Below are positions 15,842 to 24,354 of a DNA stretch of 64,000 nt, in pieces. Source of the stretch: Actinomadura atramentaria DSM 43919 (GTDB lineage: Bacteria; Actinomycetota; Actinomycetes; Streptosporangiales; Streptosporangiaceae); contig NZ_KB907211.1 in assembly GCF_000381885.1 (NCBI RefSeq), positions 310,001 to 374,000 of the forward strand, read 5' to 3'. The translations under genes and the position numbers were made by a program. Within the stretch, counting starts at the first letter, position 1; the number at the start of each line of letters is the position of its first letter. The notes under the pieces were generated by a model. The model searched no databases and had not been told where the DNA came from. It saw only the letters and a list, made by a program, of their open reading frames with translations.

Positions 15842-16891
15842 TCACGCCTCCAGATCCACGACGACCTTCACGTCGTCGGGGTCCTTCCGAACGTTGCGCG
15901 CGAACTCCTCCATCGGGACGCGCCGCGTGATGAGCCGCGACAGCCAGTCGCGGTCGGCGCGGGCGAGCGCGTCGGCGGCCCGCCGGAAGTCGCCCGGCGA
16001 CGCGCTCACCGATCCGAACAGCAGCGTGTTCCGCAGGACGATCTCCTTGTTGACCTCGTCGAGGTCCACCGTGGCCGAACCCGGCCGCGACGAGATCCCC
16101 GCCAGGCAGATCACCGCGTTCGGCGCCGACGCCGCCGCCAGCTCCGCGACCAGCGGGCCGTGGCCCGTGCATTCGATCACCACGTCCGGGCAGAGGCCGA
16201 GGTCCGCGACGCTCCCGACGTGGAACCGCGCGCCGAGGTCGGTGACCAGCTCGGCCTTCGGGCCCCGGTCGTTGACGTCCAGGACGGTGACGTCCAGCCC
16301 CCGCTGCACGCCGAGCAGCGCGGCCAGCAGCCCGATCGGGCCCGCGCCCGTGACCAGCGCCGTCCGGGGCCGCGCCGACGTGCGGCCGGTGAACCGGTCG
16401 GCCTGCGCCCACGCCTTCGCGACCACCGAGGTCGGCTCCAGCAGGACGCCGCAGTCGCCCAGCGCCGGGTCCAGCCTGACCGCGAAGTCGGTCTCGACCG
16501 TCCAGCACTGCGCGCCGTACCCGTCCAGCTCCTTGATGCCGCGCTCGGTGTACCGGCCGTTGCTGCAGAAGTCCCACTCGCCGTGCGCGCACGGCACGCA
16601 CGGCTCGGGGTCGGGCCGCCGCACCGCGCCCGCGACCAGGTCGCCCGGCGCGAACCCGCTGCCGTCCGGCGCGTGCAGGACGGTGCCCAGCGACTCGTGC
16701 CCGATGACGAGCCGGTCCGAGCCCGGCGGGGCCCAGCCGTAGCCCGGACCGGAGACGATGTCGGCGTCCGTTCCGCAGATGCCGAGCAGGCGGCCCCGGA
16801 CCAGCAGCTCGTCCGCGCCGGGCCGCGGCTCCGCGACGTCCCGCACCTCCACCGAGTCCGGATCGCCCGGAACAACGCTGATCGCCTTCAC
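15842..16891 (-). CDS. Zinc-type medium-chain dehydrogenase, glucose 1-dehydrogenase-like
   Basis: A 349-residue protein of the MDR family. Visible are the catalytic-zinc segment LLGICGTDADIVSG with GHESLGTV, and the cysteine cluster PDPEPCVPCAHGEWDFCSNG. The block RYTERGIKELDGYGAQCW is characteristic of glucose dehydrogenases. The nucleotide site is TALVTGAGPIGLLAALLG with VLDVNDRG. The reaction would be oxidation of glucose or a related sugar at C1 with NAD(P)+. It is separated from the lanthipeptide cluster by about 90 bp and has the same orientation, but a role in that cluster is unlikely. Confidence 0.85.
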   Translation of the reverse strand: MKAISVVPGDPDSVEVRDVAEPRPGADELLVRGRLLGICGTDADIVSGPGYGWAPPGSDRLVIGHESLGTVLHAPDGSGFAPGDLVAGAVRRPDPEPCVPCAHGEWDFCSNGRYTERGIKELDGYGAQCWTVETDFAVRLDPALGDCGVLLEPTSVVAKAWAQADRFTGRTSARPRTALVTGAGPIGLLAALLGVQRGLDVTVLDVNDRGPKAELVTDLGARFHVGSVADLGLCPDVVIECTGHGPLVAELAAASAPNAVICLAGISSRPGSATVDLDEVNKEIVLRNTLLFGSVSASPGDFRRAADALARADRDWLSRLITRRVPMEEFARNVRKDPDDVKVVVDLEA

Positions 16892-16978
16892 GTGCCCTCC
16901 CGCAGGCCGACGGCCGGAACCGGCCGAATCCCCCCGATCAGGTCACTACCCTCGGTGATCAGCGACACACACCGGGCG

Positions 16979-18979
16979 TCACTCGGCGCGGGAGAAGCGG
17001 CGCGCCGCCCACCCCAGCGCGAGCAGCGCCAGACCCGTCACCAGCGCCCACTCCAGGACGACGGACGGATGCCACGAACCCCACGTCAGCGGGTGGAACA
17101 GCGGCGCCGGCGTCGCCGGCAGCCGCGCCGCCATCGTCCGGCGCATCGCGTCCACCGCGTACGTCAGCGGGTTCGCCAGCGCGACGCGCGCCATCCAGCC
17201 CGGCATCGCCGTGAGCGGGAACATCGAGCCCGACAGGAACACCAGCGGTGCGGCCAGGACGGTCACCGCCGTCCCGAACGTCTGCGGACGGCGGATGAAC
17301 GTCGCCAGCAGGATCGACAGCGCCGTCATCGCCAGCGCCGCGAGCGCGAGCTGGCCGAGCAGCAGCACCGTCAGCACCGCGTCGTGCGGGACGCCGATCA
17401 GCCACCCGGCCGCCAGCAGGACCCCCGCCTGGCACGTCGCGACCGTCGCGCCGCCCAGGCACTTGCCGAGCAGCAGCGTGCCCCGGTGGACGGGACCGGC
17501 CAGCATCTCCCGCAGGAACCCGGCCTGCCGGTCCCACAGGATCGACGAGCCCGCGCCGATCGCCGGGCCCTGCGCCGCCGTCACCAGCGCCCCCGAGAAC
17601 AGGAAGAGCTGGTACGAGCGGCTGCTGACGCCCGACATCAGCCCCGCGAGGCCGACGCCGAGGATGAACAGGAACAGCAGCGGCTGGAGCAGCGAGATCG
17701 CCGTCCCGGCGCGGTCGCGCCCGAAGTGCAGCATCTCCCGCCGCCACACCATCCGCATCGCCCGCAACTCCGCCCGAACCCCGCCCCGCCCCGCGCAACC
17801 ACCCGCACGCGGGTCCGCGCCCAGGCCCGCACGCGGGTCCGTGCGCGGGTCCGCGCCCGTGCGCACGCCCGTGCCAGCGTCCGCGCCCGTGCCCGTGTTC
17901 GCGCTTGGGCCCGAGTCGGCGCCCGCGCCCGCGCGTGAGGCGGTGCCCGCGCTCAGGTCAGTGCCCGCGCCGACGCCCGTGCCCGTGTCCGGTGGCGGGG
18001 CGGGTGCGTCCTCGGTGTCGTCGCGGATGCGGTGGCCCGTGTGGTGCAGGAACACGTCGTCCAGCGACGGCGGCGTCACCCGCGCCTCGAACACCGGCAC
18101 GTCCAGCTCCGCGAACAGGCGCGGCAGCACCCGCGCGCTGTCGGGCGCGCGGAACGCCAGCCCGCCCGGCCCCTCGGCGACGGCCGCGCCGAACCGCTCG
18201 CGCAGCACCCGCGCCGCCGCCGCGTCGTCGCCGGTGCGCAGCTCCACCCGGTCCGCGCCGAGCACCGACTTCAGCTCCGCCGGGCTGCCCTGCGCGACGA
18301 TGCGGCCGCCGTGCAGGATCGCGACGCGGTCGCACTGCTCGGCCTCGTCCAGATAGTGCGTGGTGAGGAACAGCGTGACGGCCTCGCGCTCGCGGACCAG
18401 CCGCAGGTACCGCCAGACGTCCGCGCGGGTGCGCGGGTCCAGCCCGATCGTCGGCTCGTCCATGAACAGCACGCGCGGCCGGTGCAGCAGCGCCCGCGCG
18501 ATCTCCAGCCGCCGCCGCATCCCGCCCGACAGCGTCCGGACGAGCCGGTCCCGGCAGTCCGTCAGCCCGACGAGCGCCAGCGTCTCGGCGACCCGCGCGG
18601 GAACCCGCTCGACGGGCACGTCGTACAGGTCGGCGTGGAACCGCAGGTTCTCGGCGGCGGTCAGCTCCCCGTCGAGCGTCGACTCCTGGAAGATCAGCCC
18701 GATGCTGCGGCGCGCCGCGACCGGGTCGGTCCGGGTGTCGTGGCCCGCGATCTCCACCCGACCCGCCGTGGGCACGGCCAGCGTCGTCAGCATCGCGATC
18801 GTCGTGGACTTGCCCGCCCCGTTCGGCCCGAGGAACCCGAAGCTCTCGCCCGGCGCGACGCACAGGTCCACCCCGTCCACCGCCGTGACGCCCGGATACC
18901 GCTTGCGCAGCCCCGCCGCCCGGATCGCCGGGACCGCCGCCGCGGCGGCCGCCGGAGGAGCGTCCGCGGGCAGCGTCAC
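16979..18979 (-). CDS. Fused ABC transporter (ATPase-linker-permease) of the lanthipeptide cluster
   Basis: A 666-residue protein starting GTG 18979 in a GTGA overlap with the upstream hydroxylase-like gene. Residues about 18-320 are a DrrA-type ATPase: Walker A GPNGAGKST (51-59), signature LSGGM (150-154), Walker B LFMDEPT (171-177). Residues about 330-425 are a linker rich in Gly, Thr, Ala and Asp, encoded by a 12-bp repeat. Residues about 430-666 are an ABC-2 (DrrB-like) permease with about six membrane segments. In cinnamycin clusters these two parts are separate genes (cinT, cinH); here there is no stop between them. The likely role is export of, or self-protection from, the lanthipeptide. 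Confidence 0.85.
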   Translation of the reverse strand: MTLPADAPPAAAAAAVPAIRAAGLRKRYPGVTAVDGVDLCVAPGESFGFLGPNGAGKSTTIAMLTTLAVPTAGRVEIAGHDTRTDPVAARRSIGLIFQESTLDGELTAAENLRFHADLYDVPVERVPARVAETLALVGLTDCRDRLVRTLSGGMRRRLEIARALLHRPRVLFMDEPTIGLDPRTRADVWRYLRLVREREAVTLFLTTHYLDEAEQCDRVAILHGGRIVAQGSPAELKSVLGADRVELRTGDDAAAARVLRERFGAAVAEGPGGLAFRAPDSARVLPRLFAELDVPVFEARVTPPSLDDVFLHHTGHRIRDDTEDAPAPPPDTGTGVGAGTDLSAGTASRAGAGADSGPSANTGTGADAGTGVRTGADPRTDPRAGLGADPRAGGCAGRGGVRAELRAMRMVWRREMLHFGRDRAGTAISLLQPLLFLFILGVGLAGLMSGVSSRSYQLFLFSGALVTAAQGPAIGAGSSILWDRQAGFLREMLAGPVHRGTLLLGKCLGGATVATCQAGVLLAAGWLIGVPHDAVLTVLLLGQLALAALAMTALSILLATFIRRPQTFGTAVTVLAAPLVFLSGSMFPLTAMPGWMARVALANPLTYAVDAMRRTMAARLPATPAPLFHPLTWGSWHPSVVLEWALVTGLALLALGWAARRFSRAE
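17805..17996. repeat. 12-bp-period degenerate repeat encoding the ABC linker
   Basis: Units such as GCACGCGGGTCC and GCGCCCGTGCGC recur with 12-bp (partly 6-bp) period across the linker between ATPase and permease. The repeat is a multiple of three, so changes in copy number keep the fusion in frame. On the minus strand it encodes a GTGTGADAGTG-like low-complexity segment. Confidence 0.7.
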
Positions 18980-19884
18980 GCGAGCCCCGCCAGCGCGGCC
19001 GTCCAGGAGTCGGGCACCGCGAAGCCGAAACTCCACCGGTGCCGCCGCGTCGGGTTGACGATGCAGTGCCAGAACAACCGGTCCGGCCGCTGCTCGATCC
19101 GGAAGAACCGGGCCATCCGCCGCCGCTCCCGCAGCGTGACCAGCTCGCCCGTCTCCGGGTGCTGGTAGCGGAAGAACGACGTGTGCTCGGCGTCCTCGAA
19201 GTCGTCGTCGAGGTCGATCAGGTACATCCGCCAGCCCGGCTGCGTCTCGTTGGTGTGCCACAACCGGTACGACGACGGCGGGTACCACATGCTGCCGGAG
19301 AAGCGGACCTCCGCGCCGAACACGTCCTCCAGCGCGCCGACGACCCGCGTCTTGGCGTCGAGGTAGTCGTCGTAGTCGGCGTGGCCGACGTGGTCGTCCA
19401 GGTTGACCAGGTGGAAGTCGCGCCGGTCGCCGGGCCGCGCCGTCGCCGCCAGCTCCGCCGCCCACCGCCGGTACTCCTCGCCGCGCGGCGCGAGCTCGGT
19501 GGAGCGCAGGTCGCCGGGGCGGAACTCCGCGTCGAACGCCGCGAGGTCCACGTCGGACGGGCGGACCTTCAGCCGGGGGAACTCCGCGAGCACCGTCGCG
19601 AACCCCGGATGCGCCGCCGCCAGCGCGTCCAGGTCGTACTCGTGGTGCAGGAACTCCGCCGCCGGCTCGGGCTCGGGCTCGGGCGCGCGCGACGCGGGCG
19701 GCGCGGCGGGCGGCGGGACCACCGACGCCGACGCCGTCGCCAGGTCCCGGCCGTCGAACCGGAACCCGTGCGCCTCGCCGAGCCGGATCATCTCCGCGAC
19801 CCCGGTCAGCGCCTTCAACTGCTGCCGCAGGCGCGCGTCGTCGTTGACGACCCGCAGGAACGCCGCGCAGGACTCGACCGACAT
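18976..19884 (-). CDS. cinX: CinX-like hydroxylase candidate with Nif11-like N-terminal domain
   Basis: A 302-residue protein. Residues 1-50 (CAAFLRVVNDDARLRQQLKALTGVAEMIRLGEAHGFRFDGRDLATA) look like a Nif11 domain, a helical unit known from RiPP leader peptides. After a Pro/Glu-rich linker, the C-terminal domain contains YRLWHTNETQPGWRMYLIDLDDDF, then SFFRYQHPETGEL, then LFWHCIVNPTRRHRWSFGFAV. This resembles a double-stranded beta-helix with His...His...Arg ligands, but the first pair is H-x-N rather than H-x-D. By position after lanM and by the conserved Asp15 in the precursor, it is the best candidate for the beta-hydroxylase of Asp15 (CinX role). It starts 16 bp after lanM with a GAAGGAGA site and is coupled to the transporter gene. 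The assignment rests largely on gene order. Confidence 0.6.
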   Translation of the reverse strand: MSVESCAAFLRVVNDDARLRQQLKALTGVAEMIRLGEAHGFRFDGRDLATASASVVPPPAAPPASRAPEPEPEPAAEFLHHEYDLDALAAAHPGFATVLAEFPRLKVRPSDVDLAAFDAEFRPGDLRSTELAPRGEEYRRWAAELAATARPGDRRDFHLVNLDDHVGHADYDDYLDAKTRVVGALEDVFGAEVRFSGSMWYPPSSYRLWHTNETQPGWRMYLIDLDDDFEDAEHTSFFRYQHPETGELVTLRERRRMARFFRIEQRPDRLFWHCIVNPTRRHRWSFGFAVPDSWTAALAGLA

Positions 19885-19900
19885 CTGTACTCCGTCTCCT

Positions 19901-22900
19901 TCAGTTGGTGGACGCCCGCGGCGGGTCCAGCAGCAGCACCGAGGGCACCCGGTCCGGCCGCGCCAGCCGCAGGAAGTGCGTGCCGAACCCGGCGAGCCCG
20001 AGCATCAGGCCGGGGAAGAAGCCCGCCTCCCGGCCCGGCCGCGCGCCGCCCAGGTCGCGCCACTGGGACTGCGCCTGCACGTTGGCCTCCAGCCGGAACG
20101 CGGGCTGGTCGCGCAGCAGCGCGTAGCGCAGGAACAGCTCGGCGTTGCCCGTCCGGCCGTGGCACAGCGAGTCGTTGCCGAGCCGGGGGAAGTTGCGCAT
20201 CGTCGTGGTCAGCGCGACGGTCGCGTCGCGCAGCAGCTCCTCGTCGTCGCCGCCGAGCAGCGACCAGCTCGCGATCCGCGTCAGCCCGATCCCGGACGCG
20301 CCGTTGCACCACGCGTTGGCGTAGTGGCGGCCGCCGCGCGTCGGGCCGCCCGCGACGGTCCGCAGGTCGTACCAGTCCTGCGCGTCGGCGTCGAAGTGCC
20401 GGGCCTCGTAGGCGAACGCGCGCCGCGCCGCCGACAGGTACTCGGGCCGGTCGGCGCGCGTCCCGAGCAGGGTCAGCGCCCAGCCGATCCCGCCGCTGCC
20501 GTGCGACAGGCCGGTCAGGTCCGCGAGGGAGGCCGCCGGGTCGCTGTTCGGCCAGGACAGGACGTCGCCGTCGGCGCGCGCGGTCGCGAGCAGGCGCGCG
20601 GCGCACCGGTGGGCCTGCCGGGCGCCCCGGCCGCCGGTCGCGTCGGCCAGCGCCAGCAGCACCGGGACGAGTCCGGCGACGCCGTGGAAGACGTCCAGAT
20701 GCCGGTCTTGCTCGATGAGCCCGTCGATCCGGTCGGCCAGGGCGACCGCGCGGTCCAGCAGCGCGGACTCGCCCCACAGCGCGTGCAGGTGCAGCAGCGT
20801 GTAGATCAGCCCGCCCGTGCCGGGAAACGCGCCGATGCGTTCGCCGTCCAGGGACGCCAGCGCGTGGTCGAGCGCCCGTCGCGCCGCGTGCTCGAACTCC
20901 GGGCGCGGGTCGAGGTCGTTCAGGTACGCCAGGAACAGCGCGATGCCCGCCGACCCGTTGTAGAGGTCGCCCTCGATGTCCACCTCGGTGCGGCCCTCGG
21001 CGGTGATGACGTACGACGTCCACGGCGCGGGCGCGTCCTGCGGGCGCAGCGCCGCGCACAGCCGCTCGCCGAGCGCCGCCGCCTGCTCCACGCACGTCGC
21101 CGCGAAGTCCGCGCTGGTGACGTCGCCGCCCGCCAGGCCCGCCGCGATGTACTGGTCCTGCTGGACGCGGTTGCGCGTGGTCAGCCCCCGGATGCGCGCC
21201 GCCGCGTGCTCCAGCGGGCCCGCCTCCAGCGTCGCCGGGACGGGCGTGCGGTGGTCGTGGACGAGCCGGTCGCCGTCCGCGTCGACCGTGAACAGCGGCA
21301 CGTCCAGCCGCCACATCGACTCCAGTTCCCACGCCGGAAGGACGCCCTCGACGTCCCAGTTGCGGGGGAACGTCCGGACGGTGTTGAACAGCAGGTCCAC
21401 CTCCAGCGGGTCCATCAGGCACTTGGGGTGCCGCGCGGCCAGCAGGAGCTGCGTGTAGATCTGCGTGCTCCAGTTGACGAACCGGACGCGCGTGCCGGAG
21501 AACAGCTCCGCGACCTGCGCCGCCGTGCCGTCCGGATCGTCCTGGAACCAGCGGTACACCCGGTCGAAGCCGTCCTTGACGTCCGCGACGTACTCCTCCG
21601 GCGCGGCCAGCCCGTCCCCGACGAACACCCGGTTCGCCGAGCCCGGGTCGACGCGCAGCCCCGCCCGGTGCGTGACCGACGCCTCGAACGACATCCGCCG
21701 GTCCCCGAGCTGCGGCACCGGCATCGGCAGCTCGAACGAGCCGCCGCCGGAGTAGCCGCTGAGCCGCATCTCCCCGGCCGCGTCCGGCGGGGTCGGCCAC
21801 TCGATCAGGCCGGTCTTGAACACCGAGTCCATCAGCGTCCCGGCCGGGCGCGGCTGCCCCTTGGGCAGCGCGCCGAGGACGGTCTCGCAGTCGCAGACGA
21901 ACGCGTGCCCGTCCGCGACCAGGACGTTCTCGAAGTGCAGGTCCCCGCCGCCGAGCACGTAGAAGATCGCCAGGTAGCCGCCCAGCTCCGCGTACACCGG
22001 CCGGGCCGCCTCCCGCGTCGCGACCCGGTTGCGGCCCGCCGGGATCAGCGCCTCGTAGCCGTACCCGTCGCGGGGGAGGACGGCCCGGTCGGCGAAGTCC
22101 AGCACGCCGTCGGCGCGCAGCCGGACCAGCAGCCGCTGCAGCCCGGCCTCGCCGCGCACGCAGCGCGGCTTGTAGACGAACGTCGCCTCGGTCCCGTCGG
22201 CCAGCTCCGCGCCGACCATCACCACGCCGCGCGCGCCCGCGTGGTCGTCGGAGCGGCCGAGCCCCGCCGAGCGCACCGCCGCGACGGGCTGCCCGAAGAA
22301 CGCCGCGCCGACGTCGGCGGCGTCGCGGCGCAGCCGGACGACCAGGTCGCGGCCGTGCTCGGCGAGCAGCCCGGTGGTGTGCGCCAGCCAGCGGCCGAGG
22401 ACGGGGAAGTCCAGGTAGAAGCGGTGGTAGGACTCGGCGTCGGCGAACGTCTTGTCCAGGAAGGCCAGGTAGTCGTCGGTCGTCGCGGTCGCCGGGTCGA
22501 TGCCGCGCAGCCGGCAGTACACCTTCGTGTCGGCCTCGACCGCCCACGCCAGCGCCAGCGCGAACCGGTCGAGCAGGCGGAGCTGGAACTCCTCGACGAG
22601 GCGGCGGTCGACGACCGGCCCCGCGCCGGGCGCGGCGTCCAGGACGGCCGTCAGACGGCGGCCGAGTTCGAGCAGGAACGGCTCGCACGCCTTGGCGAGC
22701 CGCCCATAGTACACCTCCGGCTCCCGCCAGCCCGCGCGCGCCGCCTCCTCCGACTCGGGCCGGAACCCGTCCAGCGCGGCGGTGTAGACGGGCAGCCACG
22801 CGCGCTGCGCGTCGCGCACGGCGCGGCCGAACGGGTCGGCCGGGTCGGCCAGGCCCAGTTCGTGCCGCCGGTAGGCGGTCAGCGTCTCGGTCAGCGCGGC

Positions 22901-23122
22901 CTCGGTGTGCCGGGCGGGGGCGGCGCCGCGCCGCGCCTCCTCGCGGAACCGCGCGGCGAGGCGGTCGGCGACCCGCCGGGTCTTCCAGGCGTCGAACGGG
23001 TCGAGCGGCCCGGCGCCGGGGTGCGGGGCGTCCGGGGGCGGGGCGAGCGCGGCGACGATCCGCGCCCGCTCGGACAGGTTCGCGGCGCGGGCCGCGATGT
23101 CCGCGGGGTAGAGCTGGTTCAC
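19901..23122 (-). CDS. cinM: Class II lanthipeptide synthetase (LanM)
   Basis: A 1073-residue LanM. The N-terminal dehydratase half has the hallmarks ATFVYKPRC, YVLGGGDLHFENVLVADGHAFVCDCETVLG and LIEWP. The C-terminal cyclase half (about 700-1073) has LanC-type repeats (GSAGIALFL, FPGTGGLIYTLL, HGVAGLVPVLL, GLSHGSGGIGWAL, CNGASGIGL) and zinc ligands C939, C987 and H988. It should phosphorylate and eliminate Ser/Thr of the precursor, then add Cys thiols to form (methyl)lanthionines. The GTG at 23122 is chosen because GAGGAG precedes it; a longer frame to 23221 runs into a terminator-like palindrome. Precursor and hydroxylase-like genes flank it. Confidence 0.95.
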   Translation of the reverse strand: MNQLYPADIAARAANLSERARIVAALAPPPDAPHPGAGPLDPFDAWKTRRVADRLAARFREEARRGAAPARHTEAALTETLTAYRRHELGLADPADPFGRAVRDAQRAWLPVYTAALDGFRPESEEAARAGWREPEVYYGRLAKACEPFLLELGRRLTAVLDAAPGAGPVVDRRLVEEFQLRLLDRFALALAWAVEADTKVYCRLRGIDPATATTDDYLAFLDKTFADAESYHRFYLDFPVLGRWLAHTTGLLAEHGRDLVVRLRRDAADVGAAFFGQPVAAVRSAGLGRSDDHAGARGVVMVGAELADGTEATFVYKPRCVRGEAGLQRLLVRLRADGVLDFADRAVLPRDGYGYEALIPAGRNRVATREAARPVYAELGGYLAIFYVLGGGDLHFENVLVADGHAFVCDCETVLGALPKGQPRPAGTLMDSVFKTGLIEWPTPPDAAGEMRLSGYSGGGSFELPMPVPQLGDRRMSFEASVTHRAGLRVDPGSANRVFVGDGLAAPEEYVADVKDGFDRVYRWFQDDPDGTAAQVAELFSGTRVRFVNWSTQIYTQLLLAARHPKCLMDPLEVDLLFNTVRTFPRNWDVEGVLPAWELESMWRLDVPLFTVDADGDRLVHDHRTPVPATLEAGPLEHAAARIRGLTTRNRVQQDQYIAAGLAGGDVTSADFAATCVEQAAALGERLCAALRPQDAPAPWTSYVITAEGRTEVDIEGDLYNGSAGIALFLAYLNDLDPRPEFEHAARRALDHALASLDGERIGAFPGTGGLIYTLLHLHALWGESALLDRAVALADRIDGLIEQDRHLDVFHGVAGLVPVLLALADATGGRGARQAHRCAARLLATARADGDVLSWPNSDPAASLADLTGLSHGSGGIGWALTLLGTRADRPEYLSAARRAFAYEARHFDADAQDWYDLRTVAGGPTRGGRHYANAWCNGASGIGLTRIASWSLLGGDDEELLRDATVALTTTMRNFPRLGNDSLCHGRTGNAELFLRYALLRDQPAFRLEANVQAQSQWRDLGGARPGREAGFFPGLMLGLAGFGTHFLRLARPDRVPSVLLLDPPRASTN

Positions 23123-23202
23123 GCGCGGGCTCCTCGGCGGCGGGTCGGGGCGGGCGGGGGCCGGCGGGCCGGCGCGGGGCCGGCCCACCGGGTGGGCGCG
23201 TC

Positions 23203-23226
23203 CCCCCGTGCCCCGGGGCACGGGGG
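23203..23226. terminator. 24-bp perfect palindrome between precursor and lanM
   Basis: A perfect 24-bp palindrome (12-bp arms, core CCCCGGGG) lies 38-61 bp after the precursor stop and 81 bp before the lanM start. A second small stem (GGAGCC TT GGCTCC, 23233-23246) sits between it and the precursor stop. It probably acts as a partial terminator or mRNA stabiliser that keeps precursor mRNA in excess over synthetase mRNA, as in many lanthipeptide operons. Confidence 0.65.
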
Positions 23227-23263
23227 AACGCCGGAGCCTTGGCTCCTCCTCAGGAGAGGACGG

Positions 23264-23503
23264 TCACTTGGTGGTGCCGTCGCAGACGAACGTGAACGGG
23301 CCGGCGCTGCAGGTGCTCGCGCAGGCGTAGGCGTCGATGGCGGCGACGCCCTCCGTCCAGAAGCCGAGGGACTCCTGGTCCTGCTGCTCGACCGACTCGG
23401 GCACCGCGTCCGCGGCGACGCCGAAGACCTCCGGGTCGGTCAGCAGCGCGGTCCGGAACTCGGCGTCCGCGGCGGCCTGGCGCAGGATCGTGCTCGGGGA
23501 CAT
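23264..23503 (-). CDS. cinA: Cinnamycin/duramycin-type lanthipeptide precursor
   Basis: A 79-residue precursor: a 60-residue acidic leader ending IDAYA and a 19-residue core, CASTCSAGPFTFVCDGTTK. The core aligns without gaps to cinnamycin (CRQSCSFGPFTFVCDGNTK). Cys1/5/14, residue 4 (Thr instead of Ser), Thr11 and Thr18 for the three thioether rings are all kept. So are Ser6 and Lys19 for the lysinoalanine bridge and Asp15 for hydroxylation. Changes are R2A, Q3S, S4T, F7A and N17T. The A-Y-A before Cys1 matches the AXA signal-peptidase-type cleavage of cinnamycin. A perfect AGGAGG site precedes the ATG. Mature products of this family bind phosphatidylethanolamine. Confidence 0.95.
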   Translation of the reverse strand: MSPSTILRQAAADAEFRTALLTDPEVFGVAADAVPESVEQQDQESLGFWTEGVAAIDAYACASTCSAGPFTFVCDGTTK

Positions 23504-23534
23504 GTTTCCTCCTTGTGTGTTACCTGATGACCGG

Positions 23535-23906
23535 CTAGGAGATCTTCTCCGTGGCCAGCCGTATTCCCAGCCGCCGTTCGATCCGCTGGATCTGGTCGAC
23601 GGCGACGTCCATGTGGGCCTTGTTGTTCTGCCACGCGACCAGTTCCATCTCGTCGGCCGAGATGAGCTCCGGATTCCAGATCCCCTCGAGCCACGTCTTG
23701 GTGGTCTGGGGGTGGAGGTCCTGGACGGGACTGACGCGTTCGGGAAGGCCGCGCTCATCGGTGTTCAGCGCGAGCGTGAGCAGTTCGTGGAGTTTCGTGC
23801 CGGGCGGCGTGAGCGAGCAGAGCAGAACCAGGTGCTGGAGCTGGCGCACCGTGTCGATGTTGCGGTGCTTCGTCAGGTCGCTCGGCGGTTTGGGGCCGGA
23901 CCTCAT
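23535..23906 (-). CDS. Lysinoalanine synthase candidate (DurN/Cinorf7-like)
   Basis: A 123-residue protein directly upstream of the precursor gene (31-bp gap, same strand). It reads MRSGPKPPSDLTKHRNIDTV, then LHELLTLALNTDERGLPERVSPVQDL, and ends IERRLGIRLATEKIS. It is small, mostly helical and soluble. In cinnamycin and duramycin clusters a ~120-residue protein (Cinorf7, DurN) makes the Ser6-Lys19 lysinoalanine bridge, and both residues are kept in this precursor. Size, position and chemistry support the assignment; I cannot confirm residue-level homology. The start at 23906 has an AAAGGGGA site, and longer frames to 24059 lack one. Confidence 0.7.
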   Translation of the reverse strand: MRSGPKPPSDLTKHRNIDTVRQLQHLVLLCSLTPPGTKLHELLTLALNTDERGLPERVSPVQDLHPQTTKTWLEGIWNPELISADEMELVAWQNNKAHMDVAVDQIQRIERRLGIRLATEKIS

Positions 23907-24354
23907 GCGAAATTGTCCCCTTTCGGGAGGAGGCTCGTGCGTTTTGACGGGACCGCTCGGAATCTGCGGTTTCGCCCTGCCGGACCGCGCGGGGGCGCCG
24001 CGACTCGGCCTCTGTCGGTATATCCGCCGAAGCAGGCCGCAATCCCAAGGATCGGTCAAGTTGACACCAAGAACAGCGCGTCAGATTCAAAAAGGATCTT
24101 CGCGTTGGGGGTTGCTTCGCCTGGTTTCCGTCCGTGAACTGCTACGTCCTCGGCAATAACGGACAAACTTATGCCTGGTGTATGTCCGGCGATTCCGGAT
24201 GATCAGAACGCGACGTGTCGGCAATGGCGTACATGTCGAGAATCGCGGGCGTCCACCGCTTCGTCGGGCCGACCGGGGCGGGGTCGCCCGTAAATGAGTG
24301 GAGACATGCCGACAGGTCGGGCATAGTCGGAACCGCAGGCGGCGGCGCGTTCTC
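23907..24354. other. Upstream region of the lanthipeptide cluster
   Basis: About 450 bp without a supported gene. It must hold the promoter of the minus-strand lanthipeptide operon, but I see no unambiguous -35/-10 pair and no regulator gene of the SARP or two-component type found in the Streptomyces cinnamycin cluster. The stretch is A/T-richer than the flanks around 24050-24200. Confidence 0.5.
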
